A stretch of DNA of 45,443 nucleotides from Chitinophagaceae bacterium UBA3430 (lineage in GTDB: Bacteria > Bacteroidota > Bacteroidia > Chitinophagales > Chitinophagaceae): assembly GCA_002378975.1 (NCBI GenBank), contig DFST01000138.1, forward strand, positions 1 to 45,443, written 5' to 3'. Numbering within the stretch: the first letter of the stretch is position 1; each line of letters starts with the position of its first letter. This document shows positions 7,784 to 16,225 of this stretch, piece after piece. A program made the position numbers and the translations under genes. Below the pieces are notes generated by a model that was not told the DNA's origin, did no database searches, and saw nothing but the letters and a program-made list of their open reading frames with translations.

Positions 7784-8938
7784 TCATTTGATCAGCGAAC
7801 GGCTGATGACGATCCGTTGAACTTCACTGGTGCCTTCGTAGATCTGGGTGATCTTGGCATCGCGCATCAATCTTTCCACGTGATATTCTTTCACAAACCC
7901 ATATCCACCGTGGATCTGTACGGCCTCGGTGGTGGTCCACATGGCAGTTTCTGATGCAAATACCTTGGCCATGGAGGAGCTGACCGTGTAGTCAAGTCCA
8001 TTGTCTTTTTCCCAAGCCGCTTTTAAGCAAAGCAGTCGCGCTGCTTCGATGCGGGTAGCCATATCTGCCAACTTAAAGGCAATGGCCTGGTGATTGATGA
8101 TCTCGGTCCCAAAGGCCTTGCGCGTTTTGGCATAGGCCAGGGCCAATTCATACGCCCCTGAGGCGATGCCCAAGGCTTGTGCGGCGATTCCGATTCGTCC
8201 GCCTGCCAAGGTCTTCATCGCGAACTTGAATCCAAAGCCATCCTCTCCAATGCGATTTTCTTTCGGAACTTTTACGTCGTTGAACATCACGGTGTGTGTA
8301 TCACTCGCCCGAATGCCCAATTTGTTTTCTTTGGCTGCTACCACTACGCCTGGCCAATCCTTCTCAACAATCAGGCAGTTGATGCCTTTTGGACCTTTGG
8401 CCGGATCTGTTTGAGCAATAACCAGGTAAACCGAGGCGGTTCCTCCGTTGGTGATCCAATTCTTGGTGCCATTCAATAAATAATGGTCGCCCATATCTTC
8501 TGCGGTGGTCTGCTGCGAAGTTGCATCCGATCCAGCCTCCGGTTCACTGAGCATGAAGGCCCCGATGTGTAACGCCCCATCCTTTTGTCCTTGAGCCAGT
8601 GGCGTGAGGTATTTCTGTTTATGCTGTTCGGTGCCGAACTCCTGTATTCCATAACAAACCAGGCTATTGTTGACACTCATACACACGCTGGTACTGGCAT
8701 CCACCTTACTGATCTCTTCCATGGCCAGTACGTAAGAGATGGTGTCCAGTCCGCTACCGCCATACTGCGGGTCTACCATCATCCCCAGAAAACCCAGATC
8801 GGCCAGTGCCGAAACTTGTTCACGGGGAAATTGCTGTTTTTCATCGCGTTCGATCACGCCCGGCAAGCATTGGTTTTGAGCAAAATCACGAGCCGCCTGG
8901 CGGATCATCAAATGTTCTTCGGAAAGTTGAAAATCCAT
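7784..8938 (-). CDS. Acyl-CoA dehydrogenase
   Basis: 384 residues from the ATG at 8938 (MDFQLSEEH, typical of the family); a TTG three codons upstream is less likely. The enzyme oxidises acyl-CoA to trans-2-enoyl-CoA with FAD and passes electrons to ETF. The three-domain fold is visible: helical N-terminus, middle beta domain (MLSEPEAGSDA, FAD/substrate contacts; NGTKNWITNGG), and C-terminal helical domain with IHGGYGFVKEY and the catalytic base E368 in IYEGTSEVQ. Short- or branched-chain substrates are likely from the Glu position; the exact chain length is uncertain. It is transcribed alone, divergent from ccmE. Confidence 0.95.
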   Translation of the reverse strand: MDFQLSEEHLMIRQAARDFAQNQCLPGVIERDEKQQFPREQVSALADLGFLGMMVDPQYGGSGLDTISYVLAMEEISKVDASTSVCMSVNNSLVCYGIQEFGTEQHKQKYLTPLAQGQKDGALHIGAFMLSEPEAGSDATSQQTTAEDMGDHYLLNGTKNWITNGGTASVYLVIAQTDPAKGPKGINCLIVEKDWPGVVVAAKENKLGIRASDTHTVMFNDVKVPKENRIGEDGFGFKFAMKTLAGGRIGIAAQALGIASGAYELALAYAKTRKAFGTEIINHQAIAFKLADMATRIEAARLLCLKAAWEKDNGLDYTVSSSMAKVFASETAMWTTTEAVQIHGGYGFVKEYHVERLMRDAKITQIYEGTSEVQRIVISRSLIK

Positions 8939-8973
8939 ATCAAACAATTTAACTCAAACAGTTGTTAGTTTTG

Positions 8974-8981
8974 CAAATATA
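8974..8981 (-). promoter_or_regulatory. -7 promoter element (TATATTTG) for acyl-CoA dehydrogenase
   Basis: The minus strand reads TATATTTG, an exact TAnnTTTG match, 35 bases before the ATG at 8938. No TTG is seen at the -33 position. Confidence 0.5.
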
Positions 8982-8983
8982 GG

Positions 8984-8994
8984 GGGGAATCCCC
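8984..8994. promoter_or_regulatory. GGGG-AAT-CCCC dyad between divergent promoters
   Basis: Four G and four C bases flank AAT. The dyad sits just upstream of the -7 element for the acyl-CoA dehydrogenase and about 25 bases upstream of the -33 element for ccmE. An operator role is only a guess. Confidence 0.2.
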
Positions 8995-9018
8995 TTGAAA
9001 TATAAACGAACGGGATTC

Positions 9019-9051
9019 TTGAAACCCCCTCGATTTCATTGCTTAAATTTG
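9019..9051 (+). promoter_or_regulatory. Promoter TTG-N22-TAAATTTG for ccmE-ccmF
   Basis: TTG at 9019-9021 and TAAATTTG at 9044-9051, 22 bases apart, precede the ccmE ATG by 16 bases. The -7 match is exact and the spacing is at the long end of the usual range. Confidence 0.6.
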
Positions 9052-9067
9052 CGCCACCAATAGCACC

Positions 9068-9493
9068 ATGAAACGCACACAATTGATCTTACTCATCGGC
9101 ATCGCAGTTTGCATCGGCGTACTGCTTAGCTTTTTGAAAACGACGAGCACCTACGACACGGTAGAGACGGCGCGAAAAAAACCCGGTCAATTTGTGCATG
9201 TGATGGCCAAATTGGATAAGAGCAGCCCCATCCAATACGATGCACTCAACAATCCCAATTATCTACGTTTCGCCGCCATCGATAGTTTGGGTCAACGGAT
9301 GATTGTTGAATACAACAATGCCAAGCCAGAGAACCTCGAAATGAGTGATCGACTCGTTTTAAAAGGTCGATACAGCGATAGCGTATTCCTGTGCAAAGAG
9401 ATACAGACCAAATGCCCCTCGAAATACAAAGAAGAAGAAGCCAAGGGACTCAAGCATCCTGGTAGCGTTCCCTTACCCACCACACAACCTTAA
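9068..9493 (+). CDS. ccmE: Cytochrome c maturation haem chaperone CcmE, CxxxY type
   Basis: 141 residues. Residues 6-23 are a single N-terminal membrane anchor; the rest is a periplasmic OB-fold domain (FVHVMAKLD, LRFAAID, MIVEYNNAKPENL, RLVLKGRY). CcmE holds haem covalently before handing it to CcmF for attachment to apocytochrome c. In most proteobacteria haem is bound by the His of HxxxY; here the position reads CPSKY, with Cys116 and Tyr120. This CxxxY form is known from Desulfovibrio, archaea and some other lineages. The gene is 2 bases from ccmF. CcmA-D genes are not adjacent. Confidence 0.9.
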   Translation: MKRTQLILLIGIAVCIGVLLSFLKTTSTYDTVETARKKPGQFVHVMAKLDKSSPIQYDALNNPNYLRFAAIDSLGQRMIVEYNNAKPENLEMSDRLVLKGRYSDSVFLCKEIQTKCPSKYKEEEAKGLKHPGSVPLPTTQP

Positions 9494-9495
9494 GC

Positions 9496-11955
9496 ATGTA
9501 CATTGGAGAACTGAGCTGGCCCGGCCAACTGGGGCATTTGGCTGCGATTCTTTCCTTGGTCGCGTCGGCGCTGGCCTGTTTTGCCTATGCGCAAACTGTT
9601 CGGTCCAACGAATTAACCTTGCGCGCAAGTTGGCAACGAATCGCCCGCGTTGGTTTCTACTTGCAAACGATCTCCGTATTCACGATCTTTTTTTTGTTGC
9701 TGTACCTGATCCACAACCATCGATTCGAGTATCACTACGTATGGAAACACAGCAGCAAATCGCTTGAATTCAAATATCTATTGGCCAGTATCTGGGAGGG
9801 ACAAGAAGGTAGTTTCCTGCTGTGGTTGTTGGCCCAAGGTGTACTGGGCCTGTTGCTAATCCGCACAGCCAAAGGATGGGAAGCACCCGTGATGTCGATC
9901 GTGAGTTTTGCCCAATTCTGTTTATCCACCATGATCATCGGACTTTCCATCTTGGGATGGAAGCTTGGATCCAGTCCGTTTTTGCTACTACGTGATTCCG
10001 GCGTACTCGATGGAGCGCCGGCACTGCACATCGATTTTGATGCCAGCCAGCCCCTGATCCCGAACTACCTTGAGAAAATTCAGGATGGCAACGACCTCAA
10101 CCCTTTGCTGCAGAATTATTGGATGGTGATTCACCCGCCCGTCCTCTTCCTGGGCTTTGCTTCCACGCTGATTCCCTTTGCCTTTGCCATGGGCGGTGTC
10201 ATTACTCGTCGGTATACCGATTGGGTCAAACCCGTGCAGCCTTGGGCACTCTTCTCTACGGCTGTTTTAGGTGTCGGCATCATGATGGGCGGCATGTGGG
10301 CCTACGAATCACTCACCTTTGGAGGTTATTGGGCTTGGGACCCGGTTGAAAATGCCTCCCTGGTACCTTGGCTGATCGGGGTAGCCGGATTGCACACCCT
10401 GCTCATCTATCGACACAGTGGGCAAGCCCTGCGGAGCACCATCGTTTTCTTTGTATTGGGATTTGGGTTCATTCTCTACTCTACATTTCTTACCCGCAGC
10501 GGTATTTTGGGTGAAACTTCTGTCCACGCGTTCACGGGCGAGGGCATGAATTTGCAATTGCTGGCTTTGATCGCTGTTTTCATGATTCCGTCTGCGTGGT
10601 TCCTCATTCGTCGCCATCGGGAAATTCCGCAGATTCAGACGGAAGAAAATATATCTGCGCGTGAATTCTGGATGTACATCGGATCGTTGTTATTCTTTTT
10701 GTCTGCGATCCTGATCATTGGACAAACCTCCCTGCCCGTATTCAATAAAATATTCGGTACCACCATTGCCCCACCGGAAGACGTTGAATTTTCATACAAC
10801 AGCGTACAGATCTACATTGCCATCATGCTTGCCCTGTTAACCGGTTTCACCTACTACTTGAAATACAAGCAGACCGGGATGGACCTGTTCTGGAAACGCA
10901 TCTCCATTCCCTTGTTGATTACCCTGCTACTGGGCATCGGCTTTGCTTGGTACATTGGCATTCGGTACGACCAGAAGGGACTGGGATTTCAAACGGCACT
11001 CTGGATCGCAGCAATTTGTAGCATATTCAGCTTGATCGCAAACGCCAGCTATATCTGGATCGGCATCAAGGGGAATCTGGCAAAATCAGGAGGCGCCATT
11101 GCACACGTTGGTTTCGCCCTGACTTTACTCGCCATCGTTGTCACTTCCTCCAACAAACAAGTGATCTCTGAAAACAATACCGGATTTCTAACACCACTCG
11201 GTAAAGGAGAGAATCCGCGCCAGAACCTTACGTTGGTAAAGGACATTCCATCGGAGATGGGCCGATACAAGGTTACTTACGAACAGGACTCGGTACACCC
11301 GAAGAAAAAACTGTGGTATTACAAAGTCCGTTTTAAAAGCAACGATGGAAAAGAAGAGTTCGTCTTGTACCCGAATGCATTCGTGAATTACAAAGGACAA
11401 CAAGGGCTGATGGCCAATCCCGATGCAAAACACTATTGGGATCACGACGTATTCACCTACGTTACTTCCTTGCCCGACCCCGATAAAAAAGAGGACACCA
11501 CGCGATTTACGTCCAAAACCGTGATGCCCGGTGACACGACTTTTTACAGCAAAGGATTCATCACGTTTGGCCAGCCCAACTTGATCGACAGCTTACCCGT
11601 TGAATTGTTTGGGGAGGGTGGACAGGTCGTGGAACTGCCTGTTTCCATTCACCGCAGAACCGGGGAAACCGCCACCGTGACCTTGAAGGCGGCCTGGGCT
11701 AAGAAACAATGGCTGCCCCTACCCGATACCATGCAGGCTGAAGGCATGATTATGCAATTGGAGGAACAAAAAAAGGACGGAAGTTTGGTCGTAGGGATCA
11801 AAGAATCCGACACCTTGCTTAAATACGTGACCCTAAAGGCTTTTCACTACCCCTACATCCAGTTTCTTTGGTTTGGCATCTGGCTAACGGCCGCCGGACT
11901 TTTGATCAGCATGCGTCGCCGCATGCAACAATGGTTGCAAGCAAACCGTACCTGA
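9496..11955 (+). CDS. ccmF: Cytochrome c haem lyase subunit CcmF
   Basis: 819 residues, longer than the about 650 of E. coli CcmF because of an extended C-terminal periplasmic domain. It is a polytopic inner-membrane protein with more than ten hydrophobic segments. The tryptophan-rich WWD haem-handling motif, GGYWAWDPVENASLVPWL, starts at residue 276. Conserved VIHPPVLFLGF and TFLTRSGILGETSVHAF flank it. Residues about 545-790 form the soluble region, followed by a last membrane helix ending in basic residues. It receives haem from CcmE and attaches it to CxxCH motifs. CcmG/CcmH-like thioreduction genes are not beside it. Confidence 0.95.
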   Translation: MYIGELSWPGQLGHLAAILSLVASALACFAYAQTVRSNELTLRASWQRIARVGFYLQTISVFTIFFLLLYLIHNHRFEYHYVWKHSSKSLEFKYLLASIWEGQEGSFLLWLLAQGVLGLLLIRTAKGWEAPVMSIVSFAQFCLSTMIIGLSILGWKLGSSPFLLLRDSGVLDGAPALHIDFDASQPLIPNYLEKIQDGNDLNPLLQNYWMVIHPPVLFLGFASTLIPFAFAMGGVITRRYTDWVKPVQPWALFSTAVLGVGIMMGGMWAYESLTFGGYWAWDPVENASLVPWLIGVAGLHTLLIYRHSGQALRSTIVFFVLGFGFILYSTFLTRSGILGETSVHAFTGEGMNLQLLALIAVFMIPSAWFLIRRHREIPQIQTEENISAREFWMYIGSLLFFLSAILIIGQTSLPVFNKIFGTTIAPPEDVEFSYNSVQIYIAIMLALLTGFTYYLKYKQTGMDLFWKRISIPLLITLLLGIGFAWYIGIRYDQKGLGFQTALWIAAICSIFSLIANASYIWIGIKGNLAKSGGAIAHVGFALTLLAIVVTSSNKQVISENNTGFLTPLGKGENPRQNLTLVKDIPSEMGRYKVTYEQDSVHPKKKLWYYKVRFKSNDGKEEFVLYPNAFVNYKGQQGLMANPDAKHYWDHDVFTYVTSLPDPDKKEDTTRFTSKTVMPGDTTFYSKGFITFGQPNLIDSLPVELFGEGGQVVELPVSIHRRTGETATVTLKAAWAKKQWLPLPDTMQAEGMIMQLEEQKKDGSLVVGIKESDTLLKYVTLKAFHYPYIQFLWFGIWLTAAGLLISMRRRMQQWLQANRT

Positions 11956-12016
11956 TTTTAACAGGCCCCTAACCCGATCTACCACCGACACGTGAAAAGC
12001 TTTTGTAACTTGTAGC

Positions 12017-12694
12017 ATGTTCCGAGTTCGGCATTGGATCTGTTCCTTATTCATCTCAATATCCGTATCCGCTGCTTGCCAGGAGCCATTTCCGATCGAC
12101 AGTATAAGCCCCATGCCTCCGCTTTCCGTGCGCATGAAAAACTGGGGGCCCAACGACACCCTGGTGGTAGCTGCCCTCTGGTACCGAAACGAAATGCACA
12201 CCTTTCGAGAACAGGAAGGCGTTTGGATCGGGCGTGGTTCTGCGGCAAAACAAGCCAAACAGATCAAAGAATGGACCCGTCTTCGAAATGCCGTTTATGT
12301 AACGTATCCCTACGCACGCATAGCCGGAAACACAATCAACGACATTCAACGCAATTTAGCCGGCATCCTGGAAAAGAGGAGCCGCAAGAAATTCCTCGAA
12401 AGCCGAGAAAATGAATTGCGCACTCAATTCGCAGACCCACTGACCAATCTTTCTGTTTACCAAGGAAAAGTGTTGATGAAATTAATCAACCGACAAACGG
12501 GGAATAATTGTTACGAGTTGTTAAAAGAATACAAAGGCGGGGTCAATGCCCGGCTTTATCAAACTGTTGCCTTCTTTTTCGGCGGAAACCTTAAACAAGA
12601 TTGGGAACCCAATTCCAATGCAACCGACCGTGACATTGAAAACATCATCCGGGAGATCGACGGAGCTTGGTACAACAATCCCAACCGACGCTAA
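12017..12694 (+). CDS. Exported DUF4294 protein
   Basis: 225 residues. An N-terminal signal-like segment (residues 7-20, WICSLFISISVSAA) precedes a DUF4294 domain, a family found almost only in Bacteroidota. Recognisable blocks are RLRNAVYVTYPYARIAG, TQFADPLTNLSVYQGKVLMK and KLINRQTGNNCYELL. Function unknown; periplasmic location is inferred. A TAACTTG sequence, close to the -7 consensus, ends 4 bases before the ATG. It ends 30 bases before bshB1, with which it may be transcribed. Confidence 0.85.
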   Translation: MFRVRHWICSLFISISVSAACQEPFPIDSISPMPPLSVRMKNWGPNDTLVVAALWYRNEMHTFREQEGVWIGRGSAAKQAKQIKEWTRLRNAVYVTYPYARIAGNTINDIQRNLAGILEKRSRKKFLESRENELRTQFADPLTNLSVYQGKVLMKLINRQTGNNCYELLKEYKGGVNARLYQTVAFFFGGNLKQDWEPNSNATDRDIENIIREIDGAWYNNPNRR

Positions 12695-12724
12695 CCCGTT
12701 ATTTTCATCGTATCTTCACTCTAT

Positions 12725-13456
12725 ATGAAAGTGGATGTATTGGCCTTTGGGGTTCACCCGGACGATGTAGAACTGAGTTGCTCCGGTACCTTGCTCAATG
12801 AGATCAAACTGGGCAAACGGGCCGCAATCGTTGATCTTACGCAAGGTGAATTGGGAACGCGAGGGACTGCCGAAACTCGGGCACAAGAGGCCGCCGATGC
12901 AGCCCGGATCCTGGGTGTTCATGCACGAGAAAATCTGGGCATGCGCGATGGATTCTTTCAGAATGACGAGGCTCATCAACGATTGATCATTCAGGCCATT
13001 CGAAAATACCAACCGGAGGTCGTTTTGGCGAACGTACTGCACGACCGTCACCCCGATCACGGACGAGCCGGTCAGCTGGTTCGTGACGCGGCGTTCTTAT
13101 CCGGACTCACCAAGATCCAAACCACGGACCAATCCGGAAACGCGCAAGCCAGATGGAGACCGTCCTACGTTTTGCACTACATCCAAGATAATTACCACGA
13201 ACCCGATCTGGTGGTCGACATATCGGATGTGTTTGAACAACGCATGGAATCCATTCAGGCTTACAAAACACAATTCCTCAGCGAAGGCAATGACGGTCCG
13301 CAGACCTACATCTCCTCCCCTGATTTCTACGACTCCATCATAGCCCGGTCTCGGCTCATGGGTAAACGAATCGGCGTCAAGTACGCAGAAGGATTCCAAG
13401 TTGAAAAGAAAATCGGCATACCCAACCTAAACGCGCTCCTACTTCGAGAAACGTAA
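12725..13456 (+). CDS. bshB1: Bacillithiol biosynthesis deacetylase BshB1
   Basis: 243 residues of the LmbE-like/PIG-L zinc deacetylase family. Metal ligands are in HPDD (H11, D14) and HPDH (H112). TQGELGTRGT and NLGMRDGFF are typical of the BshB1 subgroup. It removes the acetyl group from GlcNAc-malate made by BshA; BshC then adds cysteine to give bacillithiol. The bshC gene is in this window on the other strand (30383-31987), but no bshA is seen. A sequence TATCTTCA lies 6 bases before the ATG and may be a weak -7 element. Confidence 0.93.
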   Translation: MKVDVLAFGVHPDDVELSCSGTLLNEIKLGKRAAIVDLTQGELGTRGTAETRAQEAADAARILGVHARENLGMRDGFFQNDEAHQRLIIQAIRKYQPEVVLANVLHDRHPDHGRAGQLVRDAAFLSGLTKIQTTDQSGNAQARWRPSYVLHYIQDNYHEPDLVVDISDVFEQRMESIQAYKTQFLSEGNDGPQTYISSPDFYDSIIARSRLMGKRIGVKYAEGFQVEKKIGIPNLNALLLRET

Positions 13457-13471
13457 AAATCACTAACTTTT

Positions 13472-13508
13472 CTCAACTCGCTCAACCCTCAACGCTCAAC
13501 ACTCAACC
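13472..13508 (+). repeat. CTCAACN heptad tandem repeat directly before the desaturase gene
   Basis: Four contiguous copies of CTCAACN fill 13481-13508, with a further CTCAAC at 13472-13477 separated by three bases. The array fills the bases just upstream of the ATG at 13515, where a ribosome would bind, and leaves no room for a classical Shine-Dalgarno sequence. Confidence 0.9.
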
Positions 13509-13514
13509 TCGCTC

Positions 13515-14582
13515 ATGCATCTTCCTAAATTTTCTGCACAAGGCCAGCAATTCCACACGGAATTGAAAAAAAGAATTCAGTCTTATTTCCAGGAGACTGA
13601 ACAAAAAATGACGGGCAACTGGAAGCTATACAGCAAAGCGATCCTACTGGTTGTCGCCATGATCGCCGTATACACCCACCTAATCTTCTTTACACCCGGC
13701 ACCGTATGGGCTTTATTGGAATGCGTGGTGCTGGGCGGACTGACCGCTTCGATCGGATTCAACATCATGCACGATGGCATGCATGGAAGCTTCAGCAGTA
13801 AAAAATGGGTGAATGAAATGGCCGGGCTCACCTTGAATTTTCTTGGGGCCAATAACTTCATGTGGCGTTCCAAACACAACATCATCCACCACACCTACAC
13901 GAATATTGACGGGATCGATGACGATCTGGAGGCCCGTCCCCTCCTTCGTCTTAGCCCAAATCAACCTCGTTTGAAAATCCACCGCTTGCAGCACTGGTAT
14001 TTTTGGGCAGCCTACTCCTTGCTGTACATCTGGTGGATCGTATTTACCGATTATAAAAAGTACTTCTTAGGGCGCATAGGCGAAATTCCTTTGCAACCCA
14101 TGAAATGGACCGACCATCTCAGCTTCTGGGGATTCAAACTGATCCATGCCGGTATATTCATTGCCATTCCAATTGTCTTCCTGGGATGGAAAACCTGGCT
14201 AGTTGGATTCCTGGTCTATGGCCTGTTCACGGGATTGGTTCTAAGCCTGGTGTTTCAGCTGGCGCATACCGTGGAAGATACTGCCTTCCCTGAACCCCTG
14301 CCGGGCAAACAGATCATGGAGCACGAGTGGGCGATCCATCAACTACAAACAACCGCCAATTTTGCCACCCACAATCGTTTTATTTCCTGGTGGGTAGGTG
14401 GATTGAATTTCCAGATTGAGCATCACCTATTCCCCCGCATCTCACACGTACATTATCCCGCCATCAGTGAAATCATACGAAATGCCTGCGCAGATTTCAA
14501 CATCCCTTATATAGAACATCCCCGGATGCGGTTGGCGATCGCCTCCCACGTTCGACATCTGAAATCGCTCAGCCGTTCGTAA
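13515..14582 (+). CDS. Membrane fatty acid (acyl-CoA/lipid) desaturase
   Basis: 355 residues. Three histidine boxes bind the di-iron centre: H86DGMH90, H121NIIHH and QIEHH (H303, H304). The Gln at the start of the third box is typical of front-end-type desaturases such as delta-6 linoleoyl-CoA desaturases, but no fused cytochrome b5 domain is present. Hydrophobic pairs near residues 42-80, 165-182 and 205-245 give the usual four-helix membrane layout. It introduces a double bond into membrane acyl chains, using O2 and reduced ferredoxin or cytochrome; position specificity is unknown. Its start is preceded by the CTCAACN repeat. Confidence 0.92.
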   Translation: MHLPKFSAQGQQFHTELKKRIQSYFQETEQKMTGNWKLYSKAILLVVAMIAVYTHLIFFTPGTVWALLECVVLGGLTASIGFNIMHDGMHGSFSSKKWVNEMAGLTLNFLGANNFMWRSKHNIIHHTYTNIDGIDDDLEARPLLRLSPNQPRLKIHRLQHWYFWAAYSLLYIWWIVFTDYKKYFLGRIGEIPLQPMKWTDHLSFWGFKLIHAGIFIAIPIVFLGWKTWLVGFLVYGLFTGLVLSLVFQLAHTVEDTAFPEPLPGKQIMEHEWAIHQLQTTANFATHNRFISWWVGGLNFQIEHHLFPRISHVHYPAISEIIRNACADFNIPYIEHPRMRLAIASHVRHLKSLSRS

Positions 14583-14607
14583 GAGAAAACACCCATAGTA
14601 TGGAATG

Positions 14608-14627
14608 AGTTACATGTTTGTGTAACT
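14608..14627 (+). promoter_or_regulatory. Inverted repeat AGTTACA-N6-TGTAACT upstream of agmatinase-family gene
   Basis: Two perfect 7-base arms (14608-14614 and 14621-14627) separated by six bases. The right arm overlaps TAACTTGC, a near match to the -7 element. A dimeric regulator binding here could block transcription of the operon starting at 14652. Confidence 0.35.
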
Positions 14628-14651
14628 TGCATCGTTTTTCACCCCCTACCT

Positions 14652-15701
14652 ATGGTCAATCTCGCTGCCTACGATCCGGATCTCGTCAGTAATCCCGACA
14701 ACAATATTTTTGGATTGCCCACCGACGAGGCAAATGCCCGACTCATCATCCTTCCCGTTCCCTGGGAAGTAACCGTGAGTTATGGCGCAGGCACGGCACG
14801 TGCACCGGAATCCATCTTGCGCGCCAGCTTCCAAATTGATGTATTCGACCCCGACATGCCCGATGCTTGGCAGGAAGGCTACTATCAACGTCCGATCGAC
14901 AAGAAACTTTTGATGAGAAGTGATTACCTCCGAAAAGAGGCTGAACTCTACATCGATTACATCGCGCATGGAGAATTGGTCAGCGCCAACCAGTTCATGA
15001 GTAAAAGTTTGCGTGAAGTCAATGAAGGCTGTGCAAAGATGAATGAATGGGTCTATGAGCAGACCATGCAATTGATTGATCAGGGAAAACTGGTTGGATT
15101 GCTCGGTGGTGACCACAGCACTCCCTACGGCTTCCTTAAAGCACTCGGCGAACGAAAAGGCTCTTTTGGAATTTTACAGATCGATGCCCATTGCGATTTG
15201 CGGGAAAACTATGAAGGATTCCTACACTCACATGCCGGCATCATGTACAACACACTGCGCGACATTCCGCAAGTAGAACGTTTGGTCCAAATCGGCGTAC
15301 GCGATTATAGCCCTTGCGAATGGAAATACATCCAAGACAGCAATTTCAAAGTCATCACCTATTACGATCGATCGATCCGCCAGCGGATGTTCGAAGGCGC
15401 TACCTGGAAACAACTCACCGAAGAGATCGTTAGTCAATTGCCCCAACAAGTATACATCAGCTTTGACATCGATGGATTGGATCGTAAGCTTTGTCCACAC
15501 ACCGGCACACCCGTTCCCGGCGGATTCGAACTGGAAGAGGTTTTCTATCTATTCAAGAAGATCATCGAGAGTGGTCGCACCCTCATCGGATTCGATCTCT
15601 GTGAAGTGGGCGTAGGTGAAACCGACTGGAACGCGAATGTGGGTGCCCGGACGCTGTTCAAACTCTGCAACCTACTCACGACTTCCAATCCCCCTGCTTG
15701 A
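14652..15701 (+). CDS. Arginase/agmatinase-family ureohydrolase
   Basis: 349 residues of the ureohydrolase fold. The binuclear manganese ligands are present: GGDHS (152-156), DAHCD (178-182) and SFDIDGLD (270-277; D272, D274). The closing GTPVPGGFELEEV is also typical. The family hydrolyses a guanidino or formimino group (agmatine, arginine, formiminoglutamate, guanidinobutyrate); the N-terminal 120 residues do not let me choose the substrate. The stop codon overlaps the TTG start of the next gene, so the three genes to 17514 form a tight operon. No arginine decarboxylase is nearby. Confidence 0.9.
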   Translation: MVNLAAYDPDLVSNPDNNIFGLPTDEANARLIILPVPWEVTVSYGAGTARAPESILRASFQIDVFDPDMPDAWQEGYYQRPIDKKLLMRSDYLRKEAELYIDYIAHGELVSANQFMSKSLREVNEGCAKMNEWVYEQTMQLIDQGKLVGLLGGDHSTPYGFLKALGERKGSFGILQIDAHCDLRENYEGFLHSHAGIMYNTLRDIPQVERLVQIGVRDYSPCEWKYIQDSNFKVITYYDRSIRQRMFEGATWKQLTEEIVSQLPQQVYISFDIDGLDRKLCPHTGTPVPGGFELEEVFYLFKKIIESGRTLIGFDLCEVGVGETDWNANVGARTLFKLCNLLTTSNPPA

Positions 15702-16225
15702 GTCCGCAATTCACCATCCAATTTCCTTCTCCTAAGCAGAAGCTGTACCGTTGGATGGGACGGTTTATCGTATTGGGAAGCTCCGCCTTATTTGTTGGAA
15801 TCGCTGAATCCGCCGCTCTAAAAATCGGATGGCCCATACTGAGCCTCTTGCTTTTGGCCGTTGATCTGGTTGCAGAACGACGAAATAAAAGTTCCGACGC
15901 ATTGCTCGCGGGTATGACCCTACAAACTTTGGCGTGGATTTTTACCGGACCTTGGTTTATGGGTATCCTTTTACTGGTGCTGGCAGTGCTGCATCAAATC
16001 GCCAGTCTCAAAAAAACACTGAAGGTTAGCAAAGCCGGCATTTGGACGTCCTTCCCCTGGCCATCTCGACAAGATTGGAATCAAGTTGAATTTGTCATTC
16101 TAAAAGACGGCATGCTCACGATCGAGTACCGCAACGGCCGAGTCTTGCAACAACCGATCGAAAAAGATTCGGCATTTCGGGAAGCAGATTTTAACGAGTT
16201 TTGCCAACACCAATGCAAACCTTAA
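15698..16225 (+). CDS. Membrane protein with C-terminal soluble domain, TTG start
   Basis: 175 residues, unrecognised. The frame opens with TTG at 15698 inside the stop of the previous gene; the next ATG would remove 18 residues, including part of the run before the first helix. Hydrophobic stretches at about 22-40, 43-57, 70-86 and 88-105 suggest four membrane segments. The C-terminal 65 residues (KVSKAGIWTSFPWPSRQDWN onwards) look like a small beta domain with alternating hydrophobic residues, resembling bacterial PH-like domains; this is a weak inference. It overlaps the radical SAM gene by 13 bases, implying a shared function. Confidence 0.7.
   Translation: MSPQFTIQFPSPKQKLYRWMGRFIVLGSSALFVGIAESAALKIGWPILSLLLLAVDLVAERRNKSSDALLAGMTLQTLAWIFTGPWFMGILLLVLAVLHQIASLKKTLKVSKAGIWTSFPWPSRQDWNQVEFVILKDGMLTIEYRNGRVLQQPIEKDSAFREADFNEFCQHQCKP

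Noticed and set aside
13472..13508. CRISPR-like or attachment-site repeat
   Set aside because: Seven-base direct repeats without spacers and no integrase or Cas gene in the window.
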